Shown in pieces: positions 26,927-35,217 of a DNA stretch of 50,606 nucleotides. A model generated the notes under the pieces. That model searched no databases. It saw nothing but the letters and a program-made list of their open reading frames with translations, and was not told where the DNA came from. The stretch comes from Caldilineaceae bacterium (GTDB taxonomy: Bacteria > Chloroflexota > Anaerolineae > Caldilineales > Caldilineaceae). The stretch spans positions 1 to 50,606 of the forward strand of contig JAJEDI010000102.1 in the NCBI GenBank assembly GCA_022821585.1, read 5' to 3'. Position 1 is the stretch's first letter; each line of letters opens with the position of its first letter. Position numbers and translations under genes: made by a program.

Positions 26927-28717
26927 ATGTCGGAACAACAGCCATTCGGGAGGTCGGCCAATCCTGAGGCCCACGGAGCGTCCCAGACGCCTCGACTGCC
27001 TACGACCCCTCCTTCCGGTTATCTGCCGGGGCCGGTTGGACCTCCTGCGACGCCGGCGCCCCTGGGGCGGTATATTCGCTGGCAGATGCTGCTGGCTGTC
27101 ATGGGAATCATCCTCCTGACGCTTCTGATGGGCGTGACCGCCTACAACGTCTCCACGGTTCTGGTCCCGGAGCGGGGCGGCGTCTTTCGCGAAGGCGTTG
27201 CCGGCAATCCCCAGTACATCAATCCACTGTTGTGCTATACGCACGATATCGACCGCGATCTTTGCAGCCTCCTCTTTCGCGGCCTGACCCGCCTCGACCA
27301 GCAGGGCCGGGTGGTGCCGGACCTGGCCGAGCGCTGGACGGCCCCGGATGGACTGGCTTACACCTTTACCCTGCGTGAAAACCAGTACTGGCACGACGGC
27401 AAACCGGTAACCATCGATGATGTACTGTTTACGATCGAGATGTTGCAGAGCCCGGATTCGCCGATCCTAGCCGACCTGGCGGAATTGTGGCGTTCGGTCA
27501 CGGTGGAGCCGGTTGACGAGTACACAGTGCGCCTTCTTCTGGACGAGCCCTTTGCCCCGTTCCTCGACTTCACGACGGTTGGACTTCTGCCAAAACATAT
27601 CTGGCAGGACGTGCCCCCGTCTGAACTGCTCGCGAGCCCCCTCAATGCACGCCCGGTTGGCAACGGCCCGATGCAGGCGACGTTGACATCGGCGCAGTTC
27701 ATACGCCTGGAGCGCAGCCCGTTTTCCAATAGCGACATTCCCATGGTCTCGGCTCTCGAGTTCCATTTCTATCCCGATTATCCTTCGATTTACGCGGCCT
27801 ATACAGACGGCGAATTGGACGGTGTGAGCCAGGTTTTGCCGTCGGATATTCCTCTGGCGCAGGCCCGTACCGATTTACAGCTCTTTTCCGCGCCGCTATC
27901 GACCTATGTCGGTGTGATCTTTAACTTGCAGAATCCGGATGCCCCCTTTTTGCAGGATGCCAACGTCCGCCGTGCGCTCTATCACGCCCTGGACCGCGAG
28001 CGGCTTCTCGATGATGTGGTCGGTGGGCATGGTGTACTTGCATCTTCTCCCATTCCGTCGAACAACTGGGGGCACGCGGCGGACACACCCTCATATGATT
28101 ATAACCCGGGTGAAGCGCAACGTCTTCTGAATGAGAGCGGTTGGGTCGACACGGACGGCGACGGCACGCGCGACAAAGACGGGCTGCCCATGCAGCTCAT
28201 CCTGCTCACGAACGACGGGCCAACCCGCATTGCGTTGATCGAACAGATCGCGGCGGACTGGCAGGCCGTGGGTGTCAAAGTCATCGTGGAGAGCGTCAGC
28301 TTCACCGGATTCGTAACCGATTTCCTGACGCCGCGGCGCTTTGAAGCTGCGCTCCTCAGTTGGGATATCTCAGGCGACCCCGATCCCTTCCCTCTCTATC
28401 ACAGCAGCCAGGTCGGTTCGGGCCAAAACTACGGCGGATGGTCCAATGAGGACGCGGATGCCTTGATGATCGAGGCCAGAAGCACGGTGGACCCGGAGAA
28501 ACGCAAGTCACTCTATGCCGTGTTTCAGCATGTCTTTGCCGACGACGTACCGGCGATCCCTCTCTACTACCCTGTTTATACCTACGGCGTTAGCGAGCGC
28601 GTCAAGGCGGTCCAAATCGGGCCGTTGAACACGCCGGCCGACCGATTCGCTACGTTCCCCGATTGGTATATCCTCACCCGCCGCGTCCCCGCGAATCAAC
28701 AGTTGAGCGAAAACTGA
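26927..28717 (+). CDS. Membrane-anchored peptide-type ABC substrate-binding protein (SBP family 5)
   Basis: 596 aa. The N-terminal ~48 residues are Pro/Gly-rich and probably cytoplasmic, followed by one membrane helix (about residues 53-75) without an obvious cleavage site or lipobox. The rest is an SBP_bac_5 fold: NPQYINPLLCYTHD, FRGLTRLDQQGRVVPDLAE, YWHDGKPVTIDDVLF, VRRALYHALDRERLL, and the C-terminal PAIPLYYPVYTYG. An uncleaved N-terminal anchor is unusual for a binding protein. No permease genes follow, so it must work with transporters elsewhere or have another role. ATG at 26927 chosen; a GTG four codons upstream is possible. No clear Shine-Dalgarno. Confidence 0.87.
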   Translation: MSEQQPFGRSANPEAHGASQTPRLPTTPPSGYLPGPVGPPATPAPLGRYIRWQMLLAVMGIILLTLLMGVTAYNVSTVLVPERGGVFREGVAGNPQYINPLLCYTHDIDRDLCSLLFRGLTRLDQQGRVVPDLAERWTAPDGLAYTFTLRENQYWHDGKPVTIDDVLFTIEMLQSPDSPILADLAELWRSVTVEPVDEYTVRLLLDEPFAPFLDFTTVGLLPKHIWQDVPPSELLASPLNARPVGNGPMQATLTSAQFIRLERSPFSNSDIPMVSALEFHFYPDYPSIYAAYTDGELDGVSQVLPSDIPLAQARTDLQLFSAPLSTYVGVIFNLQNPDAPFLQDANVRRALYHALDRERLLDDVVGGHGVLASSPIPSNNWGHAADTPSYDYNPGEAQRLLNESGWVDTDGDGTRDKDGLPMQLILLTNDGPTRIALIEQIAADWQAVGVKVIVESVSFTGFVTDFLTPRRFEAALLSWDISGDPDPFPLYHSSQVGSGQNYGGWSNEDADALMIEARSTVDPEKRKSLYAVFQHVFADDVPAIPLYYPVYTYGVSERVKAVQIGPLNTPADRFATFPDWYILTRRVPANQQLSEN

Positions 28718-28816
28718 GCCTCTCGCCTGTCATCTGAACACGTACATTTATCCGACTTTCGCCCGCCGGAGAGACGCCAAAACGGCAACGTAGACGGTAC
28801 ATTCTCTCATATCGAT

Positions 28817-28846
28817 TTGACAGGTGACACACGCACATGTTATAAA
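28817..28846 (+). promoter_or_regulatory. Promoter for tRNA-Leu
   Basis: A perfect TTGACA (28817-28822) and TATAAA (28841-28846), spacing 18 (17 if TTATAA is taken), 14 bases before the tRNA. Confidence 0.75.
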
Positions 28847-28859
28847 TCAAGCTTACTGA

Positions 28860-28943
28860 GCCGCAGTGGCGGAATAGGAAGACGCGCTACGTTCAGGGCG
28901 TAGTGGGCATTAGCTCGTGGGGGTTCAAATCCCTCCTGCGGCA
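28860..28943 (+). tRNA. tRNA-Leu (CAG)
   Basis: Acceptor strands GCCGCAG and CTGCGGC pair, anticodon stem CTACG/CGTAG encloses loop TTCAGGG with anticodon CAG, and the T-arm GGGGTTCAAATCCC is intact. The long variable region is typical of tRNA-Leu. CCA is not encoded. A strong promoter precedes it and a terminator follows. Confidence 0.95.
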
Positions 28944-28946
28944 TCT

Positions 28947-28979
28947 AAGGGACCCAGATGACCCGTCCGGGTTCCTTTT
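28947..28979 (+). terminator. Terminator after tRNA-Leu
   Basis: Stem gggaccc / gggttcc (one G-U pair) followed by four T residues, starting five bases after the tRNA. Confidence 0.65.
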
Positions 28980-29076
28980 GTTCTTATCCTGTCGTGTTCA
29001 GAGTTCCCTCGGGCCGCGTCCTTTCCGGCAAGGGCGCAGCCAATCTTTACGCGACGTTGTCTGCCGAGAATAATCG

Positions 29077-29517
29077 ATGGGTCTTGTCCGAGTCCCAATC
29101 AATCCAGGTCCGCAAGATGTACGAAGACAGCGCCACCCGGCCTATCCGGCCCTGCTGTTGCTTGCGGTCGTCGTTGGGCTGTATTTCCTGTTTCAACATG
29201 TGGAGCAGTTGCGCGAGTTGAGCGCCGTGCAGGCGCAGGTCGCCGAAATGCGGCAGAACATTGCGCTTGGCGAGCAGAACACGCTGGACCTGGAAGCACA
29301 GCTGCGCTACGCGACAAGCGACGAGTATGTGGTTCAGATGGCGCGCGGTGAATTAGGCTACATTCAGGAGGGAGATGAGGTCTACATTCTGTTGGACGAG
29401 CCCGCCGCGCGGTTGGGGAGCCCGCCTGCGGAACCACCCTCGGCGGTAGAGGAGGATTCCTTCCGCCCTCTGGATTGGGCGTGGTGGCAGTCGTTATTCC
29501 AACAGATCCGGGAGTAG
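29077..29517 (+). CDS. FtsB/DivIC-like septum formation initiator protein
   Basis: 146 aa, bitopic membrane protein. A short cytoplasmic N-terminus is followed by one membrane helix (about residues 25-40, LLLLAVVVGLYFLF), a coiled coil (about 43-80, QLRELSAVQAQVAEM), then the family-like segment YVVQMARGELGYIQEGDEVYI. FtsB/DivIC proteins bridge divisome subunits through the coiled coil. The C-terminal ~35 residues are variable and acidic. No strong Shine-Dalgarno is seen. It sits between tRNA genes, unlike the enolase or ftsL neighbourhood common elsewhere. Confidence 0.85.
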   Translation: MGLVRVPINPGPQDVRRQRHPAYPALLLLAVVVGLYFLFQHVEQLRELSAVQAQVAEMRQNIALGEQNTLDLEAQLRYATSDEYVVQMARGELGYIQEGDEVYILLDEPAARLGSPPAEPPSAVEEDSFRPLDWAWWQSLFQQIRE

Positions 29518-29582
29518 GATGAATGCACCCCTGGCCGAGGGCGCTCTGTCGAAAGGTTGTCAGAACTGCGAAACGCTGAGAT

Positions 29583-29611
29583 TTGACGCTGCGCGGTGGG
29601 TGTGTTAAACT
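29583..29611 (+). promoter_or_regulatory. Promoter for initiator tRNA
   Basis: TTGACG (29583-29588) and TAAACT (29606-29611), spacing exactly 17, 12 bases before the tRNA. Confidence 0.7.
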
Positions 29612-29623
29612 ATTCTTTACTGT

Positions 29624-29695
29624 TGCGGGGTGGAGCAGTGGCAGCTCGTCGGGCTCATAACCCGAAGGTCGCAGGTTCGAATCCTGCCCCCGCTA
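29624..29695 (+). tRNA. Initiator tRNA-fMet (CAT)
   Basis: Two initiator hallmarks are visible: three consecutive G-C pairs in the anticodon stem (TCGGG / CCCGA around CTCATAA), and an unpaired first position. Position 1 is T facing T at position 72, where most bacteria have C facing A. The acceptor otherwise pairs GCGGGG with CCCCGC. The anticodon is CAT. CCA is not encoded. It is followed by a strong terminator. Confidence 0.93.
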
Positions 29696-29709
29696 CCTCA
29701 GTTTCATAA

Positions 29710-29745
29710 AGCCGCCGAACCGAAATCGGTCGGCGGCTCATTTTT
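29710..29745 (+). terminator. Terminator after initiator tRNA
   Basis: Nine-base stem agccgccga / tcggcggct with an 11-base loop, followed by 'catttttg'. Confidence 0.8.
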
Positions 29746-29782
29746 GACTCTGGGTTGTACAGTTCACAGCCTGGTTTGGCCC

Positions 29783-29856
<74 letters not shown>

Positions 29857-29888
29857 CCTTTCATCGTGCGCTAAAATCCGACAGACAG

Positions 29889-29923
29889 TGGGCATGGCCG
29901 CGGCCGTGCCCATTTGCATTTTG
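29889..29923 (+). terminator. Terminator between tRNA and convergent sialidase-like gene
   Basis: Near-perfect palindrome tgggcatggccg / cggccgtgccca followed by 'tttgcatttt'. Confidence 0.65.
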
Positions 29924-29960
29924 CTCCCCAGCGACGCGTCAGACCGATACTTCCCCGCGT

Positions 29961-31037
29961 TCAGTCCGGAATCCGATATGAACTGGCCTGAATGCAGGTA
30001 ACACCCTCGCCGTCCTGACCGTAGTAAGCGGTGCAGATCGAGCCGTCGGCTCGCTGAACCGAGGTAGGATAGCCCAGATCCCCATTGGGAAAATCATCGC
30101 GAAGGATCAGTTCGTTGTCGATATCCCAACTCGCGCCCCCGTCGTTGCTCAGGCAGGCGCGAATCCCGAAGGGCGCCCAACGACAGCCGTAGACGCAGAG
30201 CAGGCGGCCATCCTGAAGGCGCAGCATGTGGGGCGGCAGACCGCGCATCGGCGTAGGCTGCGGGTTGCTCCAGGTGCGTCCGCCGTCGTCCGAATGACAC
30301 TGATAGAGATAATAGTTGCCTTCTTCATGCGTGCGCAGCATCGCCAGCACGCGTCCGCCCGGCAGCGCAAGCAGGGCAGGTTCGAAGAAGCCGATCGTAT
30401 CGTCGACCGCTATCAGGCGGGCGCCGCGCCAGGTGCGGCCCTGGTCGTAGGAGGGCACGACAAATGAGGGGCACGGGACCTGACTTTCGTCGTAACATGG
30501 CAACAGCAGGCTCCCGTCTTCCAGTTCGGCGATCGATCGCAGCGTGTACCCTGAGACAAAGGGGGAGACATCGACGCGAGCGCTTCCGCCCCACGTGCGC
30601 CCGCCATCCTCCGAACGATGCACATAGGTACCCTCCGCCACCGGAAAAGAGCCGGCCCAGGCAAACCCCTCGTCCCGTCGATAGCGTGCGCAAGCTGCGT
30701 CGGCGTCGGCTGCGTCCAGCGAAACAAAGTTGTTGCGCGCTGTATTGACCAGCAAGAGACCGCTGGAAAGCTGCACCATGCCTGGGTCGTCCATGCCGGC
30801 GAAGTCGTAACCGGCGATCACCTGCGGCCCGTGCCAGCTCTGGCCGCCGTCCTCGGAGCGCAGCAGCATATTGAGCAGACTCGGGTCGAGATGCGTGATG
30901 ACGGGGCGGCGCATCGCCTCGCAGAAGGCCAGCACCCACTCCCCGTCCTGCAGGATCTTGACATCCGGCCAGGCGCAGTAGGCGTGGGGGTTCCTGTAGA
31001 TCAGCTGGTGCGTCAGGTCCGGTGGGCGCATGGCCAT
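29961..31037 (-). CDS. Sialidase-like (BNR/Asp-box) protein
   Basis: 358 aa, single beta-propeller with at least five Asp-boxes: RSEDGGQSW, RSEDGGRTW, SYDQGRTW, HSDDGGRTW, SNDGGASW. The N-terminus has no signal peptide, so this copy appears cytoplasmic, unlike the secreted BNR protein at 7.1-9.5 kb. ATG start preceded by GAGGAAGAG. It begins 7 bp after the stop of an oxidoreductase gene and is the last gene of the sugar operon. Family activity may be sialidase or another exo-glycosidase/lyase acting on imported oligosaccharides; I cannot assign the full catalytic arginine triad by eye. Confidence 0.85.
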   Translation of the reverse strand: MAMRPPDLTHQLIYRNPHAYCAWPDVKILQDGEWVLAFCEAMRRPVITHLDPSLLNMLLRSEDGGQSWHGPQVIAGYDFAGMDDPGMVQLSSGLLLVNTARNNFVSLDAADADAACARYRRDEGFAWAGSFPVAEGTYVHRSEDGGRTWGGSARVDVSPFVSGYTLRSIAELEDGSLLLPCYDESQVPCPSFVVPSYDQGRTWRGARLIAVDDTIGFFEPALLALPGGRVLAMLRTHEEGNYYLYQCHSDDGGRTWSNPQPTPMRGLPPHMLRLQDGRLLCVYGCRWAPFGIRACLSNDGGASWDIDNELILRDDFPNGDLGYPTSVQRADGSICTAYYGQDGEGVTCIQASSYRIPD

Positions 31038-31044
31038 CTCTTCC

Positions 31045-32139
31045 TCATATCTGACCTCTTTCGAGCATATCTATGAACGGATTGTCCCGGATCTCCAGCG
31101 GGAAGTCGACGCGCGCCAACCCCTGCCGCTGCGATTCGTAGATGGCCATGATCATCTCCAGCGCGGCGCGGCCCTGTCTTCCGCTCGAGACGCTCTCCCG
31201 GTCCTGGTCGATGCAGTCAACCAGATCGCTCACCGCGTTGATCCAGGCGTGTTGACGCTGCGTCGCCAGCGGCTCCCATGCGACCGGCTCGGTCTGCATG
31301 CGCCAGCGGTGCAGATAGGGTTCCCAGCCGTAGCCGCCGGACCGCTCCAGGCTGTTGCCGGCGCCGTGCTGGATTGCCAGCCGCCCTTCATCCCCTTCGA
31401 TCAGGATTTCGAACGTGCCATAGCGCCGCCGCCCGCCCGACTCAAAGAAGAAGAGGCAGCCGCTGTCCATGCGGAACAGCCCGGCGCCGACGTCCTCGAT
31501 TGTGACCGTCTTGTTGCCCCGCTCCACCGTGGCGAAAACCCACTCCGGATCACCGGCGTAGAAGCGGATCAGATCGAAAAGATGCGTGCAGTCGTGCATC
31601 AAGTTACCGCCGCCCGCCGTCTGATAATGCGCATGCCAGCTGGCGGGATCGCGCCGTTCGGGCGTGAGCAGGTGGCCCCGGATCGTGCGTAGATTGCCGA
31701 TCTCCCCCTGCTCGATCATCTTCTTTATACCAATGTAATTCGCTTCAAAGCGCATCGAATGGTTGACGATTAGTTTGGTGCCGGCGCGGTCGCAGGCCGC
31801 GATCATCCGGTCCGCCTCTTCGAGGTGGAAGGCCATCGGCTTCTCGCAGAGGACGCCGCGTGCGCCGGCCTCGGCTGCGGCAATCGTCACCGGCCCCTTG
31901 AGATTGTCCATCGTGCAGACGCTGACGATATCGACGTTGGCCTGCGCCAACATCTCCTCATAGCTGCCGTAGCGCTGCGGGATCGACCAGCGTTCGCAGA
32001 AGAGGTCGAGCTTGTCGGGGTCGATATCGGCGGCGGCCACCAGTTGCGTACCGGGGACATCGGTGTACGCCTTCGCGTGCAGCGCGGCCACCCTGCCGCA
32101 GCCAACGATTCCCACCGTGTAACGCTTGTCGTCGCTCAT
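31045..32139 (-). CDS. Gfo/Idh/MocA-family oxidoreductase, duplicate copy A
   Basis: 364 aa, cytosolic NAD(P)-dependent sugar or sugar-acid dehydrogenase family. N-terminal Rossmann motif GIVGCGRVAALHAKAY (about residues 9-24), the EKP motif LCEKPMAF near residue 97, and the catalytic-lobe motif GGGNLMHDCTHLFDLIRF. It is collinear, without gaps, with copy B (32226-33320) and about four-fifths identical by eye; identity is nearly complete over the block that includes GDPEWVFATVERGNK and RRRYGTFEILIEGDE. The active-site neighbourhood differs (MHDCTHLFD versus MHNGTHLTD), so substrates may differ. Confidence 0.92.
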   Translation of the reverse strand: MSDDKRYTVGIVGCGRVAALHAKAYTDVPGTQLVAAADIDPDKLDLFCERWSIPQRYGSYEEMLAQANVDIVSVCTMDNLKGPVTIAAAEAGARGVLCEKPMAFHLEEADRMIAACDRAGTKLIVNHSMRFEANYIGIKKMIEQGEIGNLRTIRGHLLTPERRDPASWHAHYQTAGGGNLMHDCTHLFDLIRFYAGDPEWVFATVERGNKTVTIEDVGAGLFRMDSGCLFFFESGGRRRYGTFEILIEGDEGRLAIQHGAGNSLERSGGYGWEPYLHRWRMQTEPVAWEPLATQRQHAWINAVSDLVDCIDQDRESVSSGRQGRAALEMIMAIYESQRQGLARVDFPLEIRDNPFIDMLERGQI

Positions 32140-32225
32140 TTGGGTTCTCCTGCCGGGGCGGCGCCCGCGTAGGGGGCGTCATCGGGACGATGATGATCGC
32201 CGGCGGGCGCATGGGGATCTCCGCG
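32140..32225 (-). pseudogene. Relic of the permease 3' end created by segmental duplication
   Basis: The 86 bp between the two oxidoreductase copies match the last ~85 bp of the permease gene upstream of copy B: shared pieces are 'ggcggcgcccgcg', 'atcgccg', 'cgggatc'-like spacing and the same distance to the following ATG. It is not translatable as a gene. Confidence 0.7.
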
Positions 32226-33320
32226 CTATATCTGACCTCTGTCCAGCATATCTCCGAACGGATTGTCCCGGATCTCCAGCGGGAAGTCGACGCGCGCCAA
32301 CCCCCGCCGCTGCGATTCGTAGACGGCCATGATCATCTCCAGCGCGGCGCGGCCCTGCCGCCCGCTCGAGATGCTCTCGCGGTCATTCTCGATGCAGTCG
32401 ACCAGGTCGGTGACCGCGTTGATGGTGGCGTTGTCCCGCTGCGTGGGGACGGGCTCCCATTCGACCGGCTCGGTACGCCCGCGCCAGCGGTGCAGATAGG
32501 GTTCCCAGGCCCACCCGCCCATCGCCCCCATGCTGTTGCGCGTACCGTGCTGAATCGCGAGGCGGCCTTCGTCCCCTTCGATCAGGATTTCGAAGGTGCC
32601 ATAGCGACGCCGTCCGCCCGACTCGAAAAAGAAGAGGCAGCCGCTGTCCATGCGGAACAGTCCGGCGCCCAGGTCCTCGATTGTGATGGCCTTGTTGCCC
32701 CGCTCCACCGTGGCGAAGACCCACTCCGGATCGCCGGCGTAGAAGCGGATGAGATCGGTCAGGTGCGTGCCATTGTGCATCAGCTCGCCGCCGCCCGCGG
32801 TCACGTATTGCGAATGCCAGCTGCCGGGATCGCGCTGATCGGTGGAGAGCATGTTGGCGCGGATCGTGCGCAGATTGCCGATGTCGCCGCGCTCGATCAT
32901 TGCCTTCACTTCGATGAAGTTCTTCTCGAAACGCATCGAGTGGTCGACAACGAGCTTGGCGCCGGCGCGGTCGCAGGCCGCGATCATCCGATCCGCCTCT
33001 TCCAGGTCGAAGGCCATCGGCTTTTCGCAGAAGACGCCGCGCGCGCCGGCCTCGGCTGCGGCAATCGTCGCTGGGCCGTGCAGATTGTCCAAGGTGACGA
33101 CGCTGACGATATCGAGATCGGCCTGCGCCAGCATCTCCTCATAGCTGCGGTAGCGCTGGGGGACCGACCAGCGTTCGCAGAAGAGATCGAGCTTGTCGGG
33201 GTCGATGTCGGCGGCGGCCACCACCTGCGTATCGGACACAAGCGTATACGCCTCCGCGTGCAGATTCGCCATCCTGCCGCAGCCGATGATCCCCGCCGTG
33301 TATTTCTTGCCGTCGCTCAT
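32226..33320 (-). CDS. Gfo/Idh/MocA-family oxidoreductase, duplicate copy B
   Basis: 364 aa. Rossmann motif GIIGCGRMANLHAEAY, EKP motif FCEKPMAF, catalytic-lobe motif GGGELMHNGTHLTDLIRF. The ATG overlaps the stop of the sugar permease gene (ATGA), so it is translationally coupled to the importer and is probably the ancestral location. Copy A appears to be its tandem duplicate. The likely job is oxidation or epimerisation of the imported sugar (inference from operon). Confidence 0.92.
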   Translation of the reverse strand: MSDGKKYTAGIIGCGRMANLHAEAYTLVSDTQVVAAADIDPDKLDLFCERWSVPQRYRSYEEMLAQADLDIVSVVTLDNLHGPATIAAAEAGARGVFCEKPMAFDLEEADRMIAACDRAGAKLVVDHSMRFEKNFIEVKAMIERGDIGNLRTIRANMLSTDQRDPGSWHSQYVTAGGGELMHNGTHLTDLIRFYAGDPEWVFATVERGNKAITIEDLGAGLFRMDSGCLFFFESGGRRRYGTFEILIEGDEGRLAIQHGTRNSMGAMGGWAWEPYLHRWRGRTEPVEWEPVPTQRDNATINAVTDLVDCIENDRESISSGRQGRAALEMIMAVYESQRRGLARVDFPLEIRDNPFGDMLDRGQI

Positions 33321-34192
33321 TTGAATGCTCCCACCAGGGCGGCGCCCGCGAAGGTGCGCATCATCAGGACAATGATAATCGCCGTCGGGATCGACGCGAT
33401 CACGTAACCGGCCATCAGCGGCCCGAACATTACCTGGCTGTTGCCGGTGAACTTGGCCAGTCCCAACATCAGCGTAAATTTTTCAGGCGAGCGCAGCACC
33501 AGCAACGGCCACACATAGTCCCCCCACGTCGACAGGAAGGTCAGCAGGCCCACGATCGCCATGATCGGCCGCGAAAGCGGGAGTGCGATCAGCCGGTACA
33601 TCTGCAACTCGGTGCCGCCGTCCATCCTGGCCGCCTCGAACAGCTCCTCCGGCAGATCGGAGAAGAAACCGGTCAGCAGAAAGACGGCAAAGGCCAGCCC
33701 GCCGGCGATATAGGGCAGGATCAGCCCCCACAACGAGTTCATCAGCCCAAACTGGACGATCAGCAGGTAGCGGCCGATCAGGGTGAGGACGCCGGGGATC
33801 ATCAGCAGCGACAGCACCAGGTAGTAGGCCGCGTCGCGCCAGGCGAAGTCGATGCGCGCAAATGCGTACGCGGCCAGCGACGCGCACAGCAGCACGCCCG
33901 TAACCGCCCCGAGGCTGACGAGGCTGCTGTTGATGATGGAGCGGTAGATCTCGTTCCACGCAATCACATAGTTGTGCAGCTGCAGAGGAAAGGCCGGCAG
34001 CCAGAAATTTACGAGCAGCTGCTGAAAGCTCTTGAACGAGGTGAGGATAGCGATGAAAAAGGGGAAGAAGGTCAGAAGGAGGAGAAACACCAGGAACGCA
34101 TGATGCAGCGCGCCTTTGAAACGGGCGCCGAGCTCCACCTGCGCGGCGTCCGGCGATGATGAGAAGGGCCGGTCGACTGTCTGCCCGGTCAT
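33317..34192 (-). CDS. Sugar ABC transporter permease (MalG/UgpE family)
   Basis: 291 aa, six predicted membrane helices, with the coupling motif EAARMDGGTELQMYRLIALP (EAA loop) near residue 195. A first helix around residues 30-50 is followed by the usual extracytoplasmic stretch (NFWLPAFPLQLHNYV). ATG overlaps the stop of the upstream permease by one base; its own stop overlaps the oxidoreductase start. It forms a heterodimer with the preceding gene product (family knowledge). Confidence 0.94.
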   Translation of the reverse strand: MTGQTVDRPFSSSPDAAQVELGARFKGALHHAFLVFLLLLTFFPFFIAILTSFKSFQQLLVNFWLPAFPLQLHNYVIAWNEIYRSIINSSLVSLGAVTGVLLCASLAAYAFARIDFAWRDAAYYLVLSLLMIPGVLTLIGRYLLIVQFGLMNSLWGLILPYIAGGLAFAVFLLTGFFSDLPEELFEAARMDGGTELQMYRLIALPLSRPIMAIVGLLTFLSTWGDYVWPLLVLRSPEKFTLMLGLAKFTGNSQVMFGPLMAGYVIASIPTAIIIVLMMRTFAGAALVGAFK

Positions 34193-35151
34193 CAGGTCTC
34201 CCTTGTGCGTCGCGTGCGGGCGAACGGCGACGTTGTGTAGCGGAAGCTCAGCAGCGTCAGAATGAAGATGGCGATGAACATCGTCACTCCGATGGTTGCG
34301 CCGTAGCCCATCTGGTCCCCACGGAACGCGGCCATAAAGAGGAGCAGACCGGGTACCAGCGACGCCTTAGCCGGCCCGCCGGCCGTCATGATCAGCACAA
34401 AGGCGAATTCCTGGATGATGCCGATCATCGTCTGAATCGCCACCAACTGAATCGAAGTGATCACCAGCGGAATGTCGATCCGCACCATCCGCTGCCAGAC
34501 ATTGCAACCGTCCATGACCGACGCATCCAGCACCTCACTGGGGATCTGCTGCAGGCCGGCGTAGAAGATCATGAAGGGCAAGCCCGAGATCCAGGGGAAG
34601 CCGACGAACAGCAGCGCCAGAATCACCAGGCTCGGCTCAGACAGCCACGCCGTCTGCCACTCCTCGAGGCCGAAACTCCCTAGCATACGATTGAGCACCC
34701 CAATCGTGGGCAGCGGGTTGTAGATGAACTTCCAGATCATGATCGTGACCAGAAAGGGCACCACCATCGGCAGCACGAAGAGCGTGCGGTACCAGTATTT
34801 GGAACGTTCCCGCTTCAGGTTGAAGACCAACTCCGCCACGAGGAAGGGCGAGATGCGCTGCAACATCCAGCCGAGGAAGAACCAACCGAGATTGCGCGTG
34901 GCGATGTGCATGTTGGGGTCGTTCACCATCGTTATGTAGTTCTTGAACCCAACGAACCGCTCCAGCGTAAAGCCGTCCCAGCGAAAGAAGGTATGATAGA
35001 TGACATTGATTGTCGGCTGGTACATGAAGATGGCCAGGAAGAGGAAGGTGGGGAGCAGAAAGAGGAACGCGGTCAGGTTGCGGCGCAGCGCACGGCGGCG
35101 CCCGCTCCACAGTTTACTGTCGAGACCCGCGTCGGCAGTCTGTACTGACAT
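34192..35151 (-). CDS. Sugar ABC transporter permease (MalF/UgpA family)
   Basis: 319 aa from the ATG at 35151; a GTG three codons upstream (35160) is the alternative, and neither has a clear Shine-Dalgarno. The first membrane helix (FLFLLPTFLFLAIFMY) and five others are visible. The coupling motif is ASVMDGCNVWQRMVRIDIP. The start lies next to a hairpin that follows the binding-protein gene. Confidence 0.92.
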   Translation of the reverse strand: MSVQTADAGLDSKLWSGRRRALRRNLTAFLFLLPTFLFLAIFMYQPTINVIYHTFFRWDGFTLERFVGFKNYITMVNDPNMHIATRNLGWFFLGWMLQRISPFLVAELVFNLKRERSKYWYRTLFVLPMVVPFLVTIMIWKFIYNPLPTIGVLNRMLGSFGLEEWQTAWLSEPSLVILALLFVGFPWISGLPFMIFYAGLQQIPSEVLDASVMDGCNVWQRMVRIDIPLVITSIQLVAIQTMIGIIQEFAFVLIMTAGGPAKASLVPGLLLFMAAFRGDQMGYGATIGVTMFIAIFILTLLSFRYTTSPFARTRRTRET

Positions 35152-35167
35152 GGGGTTCACAAGGGCC

Positions 35168-35206
35168 AGCGGCCAGTGATCTGCTGATCACCGGCCACTG
35201 GCCGCT
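35168..35206 (-). repeat. Intercistronic hairpin after the sugar-binding-protein gene
   Basis: Perfect 11-bp arms agcggccagtg / cactggccgct around a 17-base loop, in the short gap between binding-protein stop and permease start. Such structures commonly protect the binding-protein mRNA and lower downstream expression. Confidence 0.65.
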
Positions 35207-35217
35207 ATCAACTGCTC

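Noticed and set aside
32190..33407. 405-codon open frame on the plus strand
   Set aside because: Antisense to the oxidoreductase copy B; no signal, motif or ribosome site. A matching shadow exists opposite copy A.
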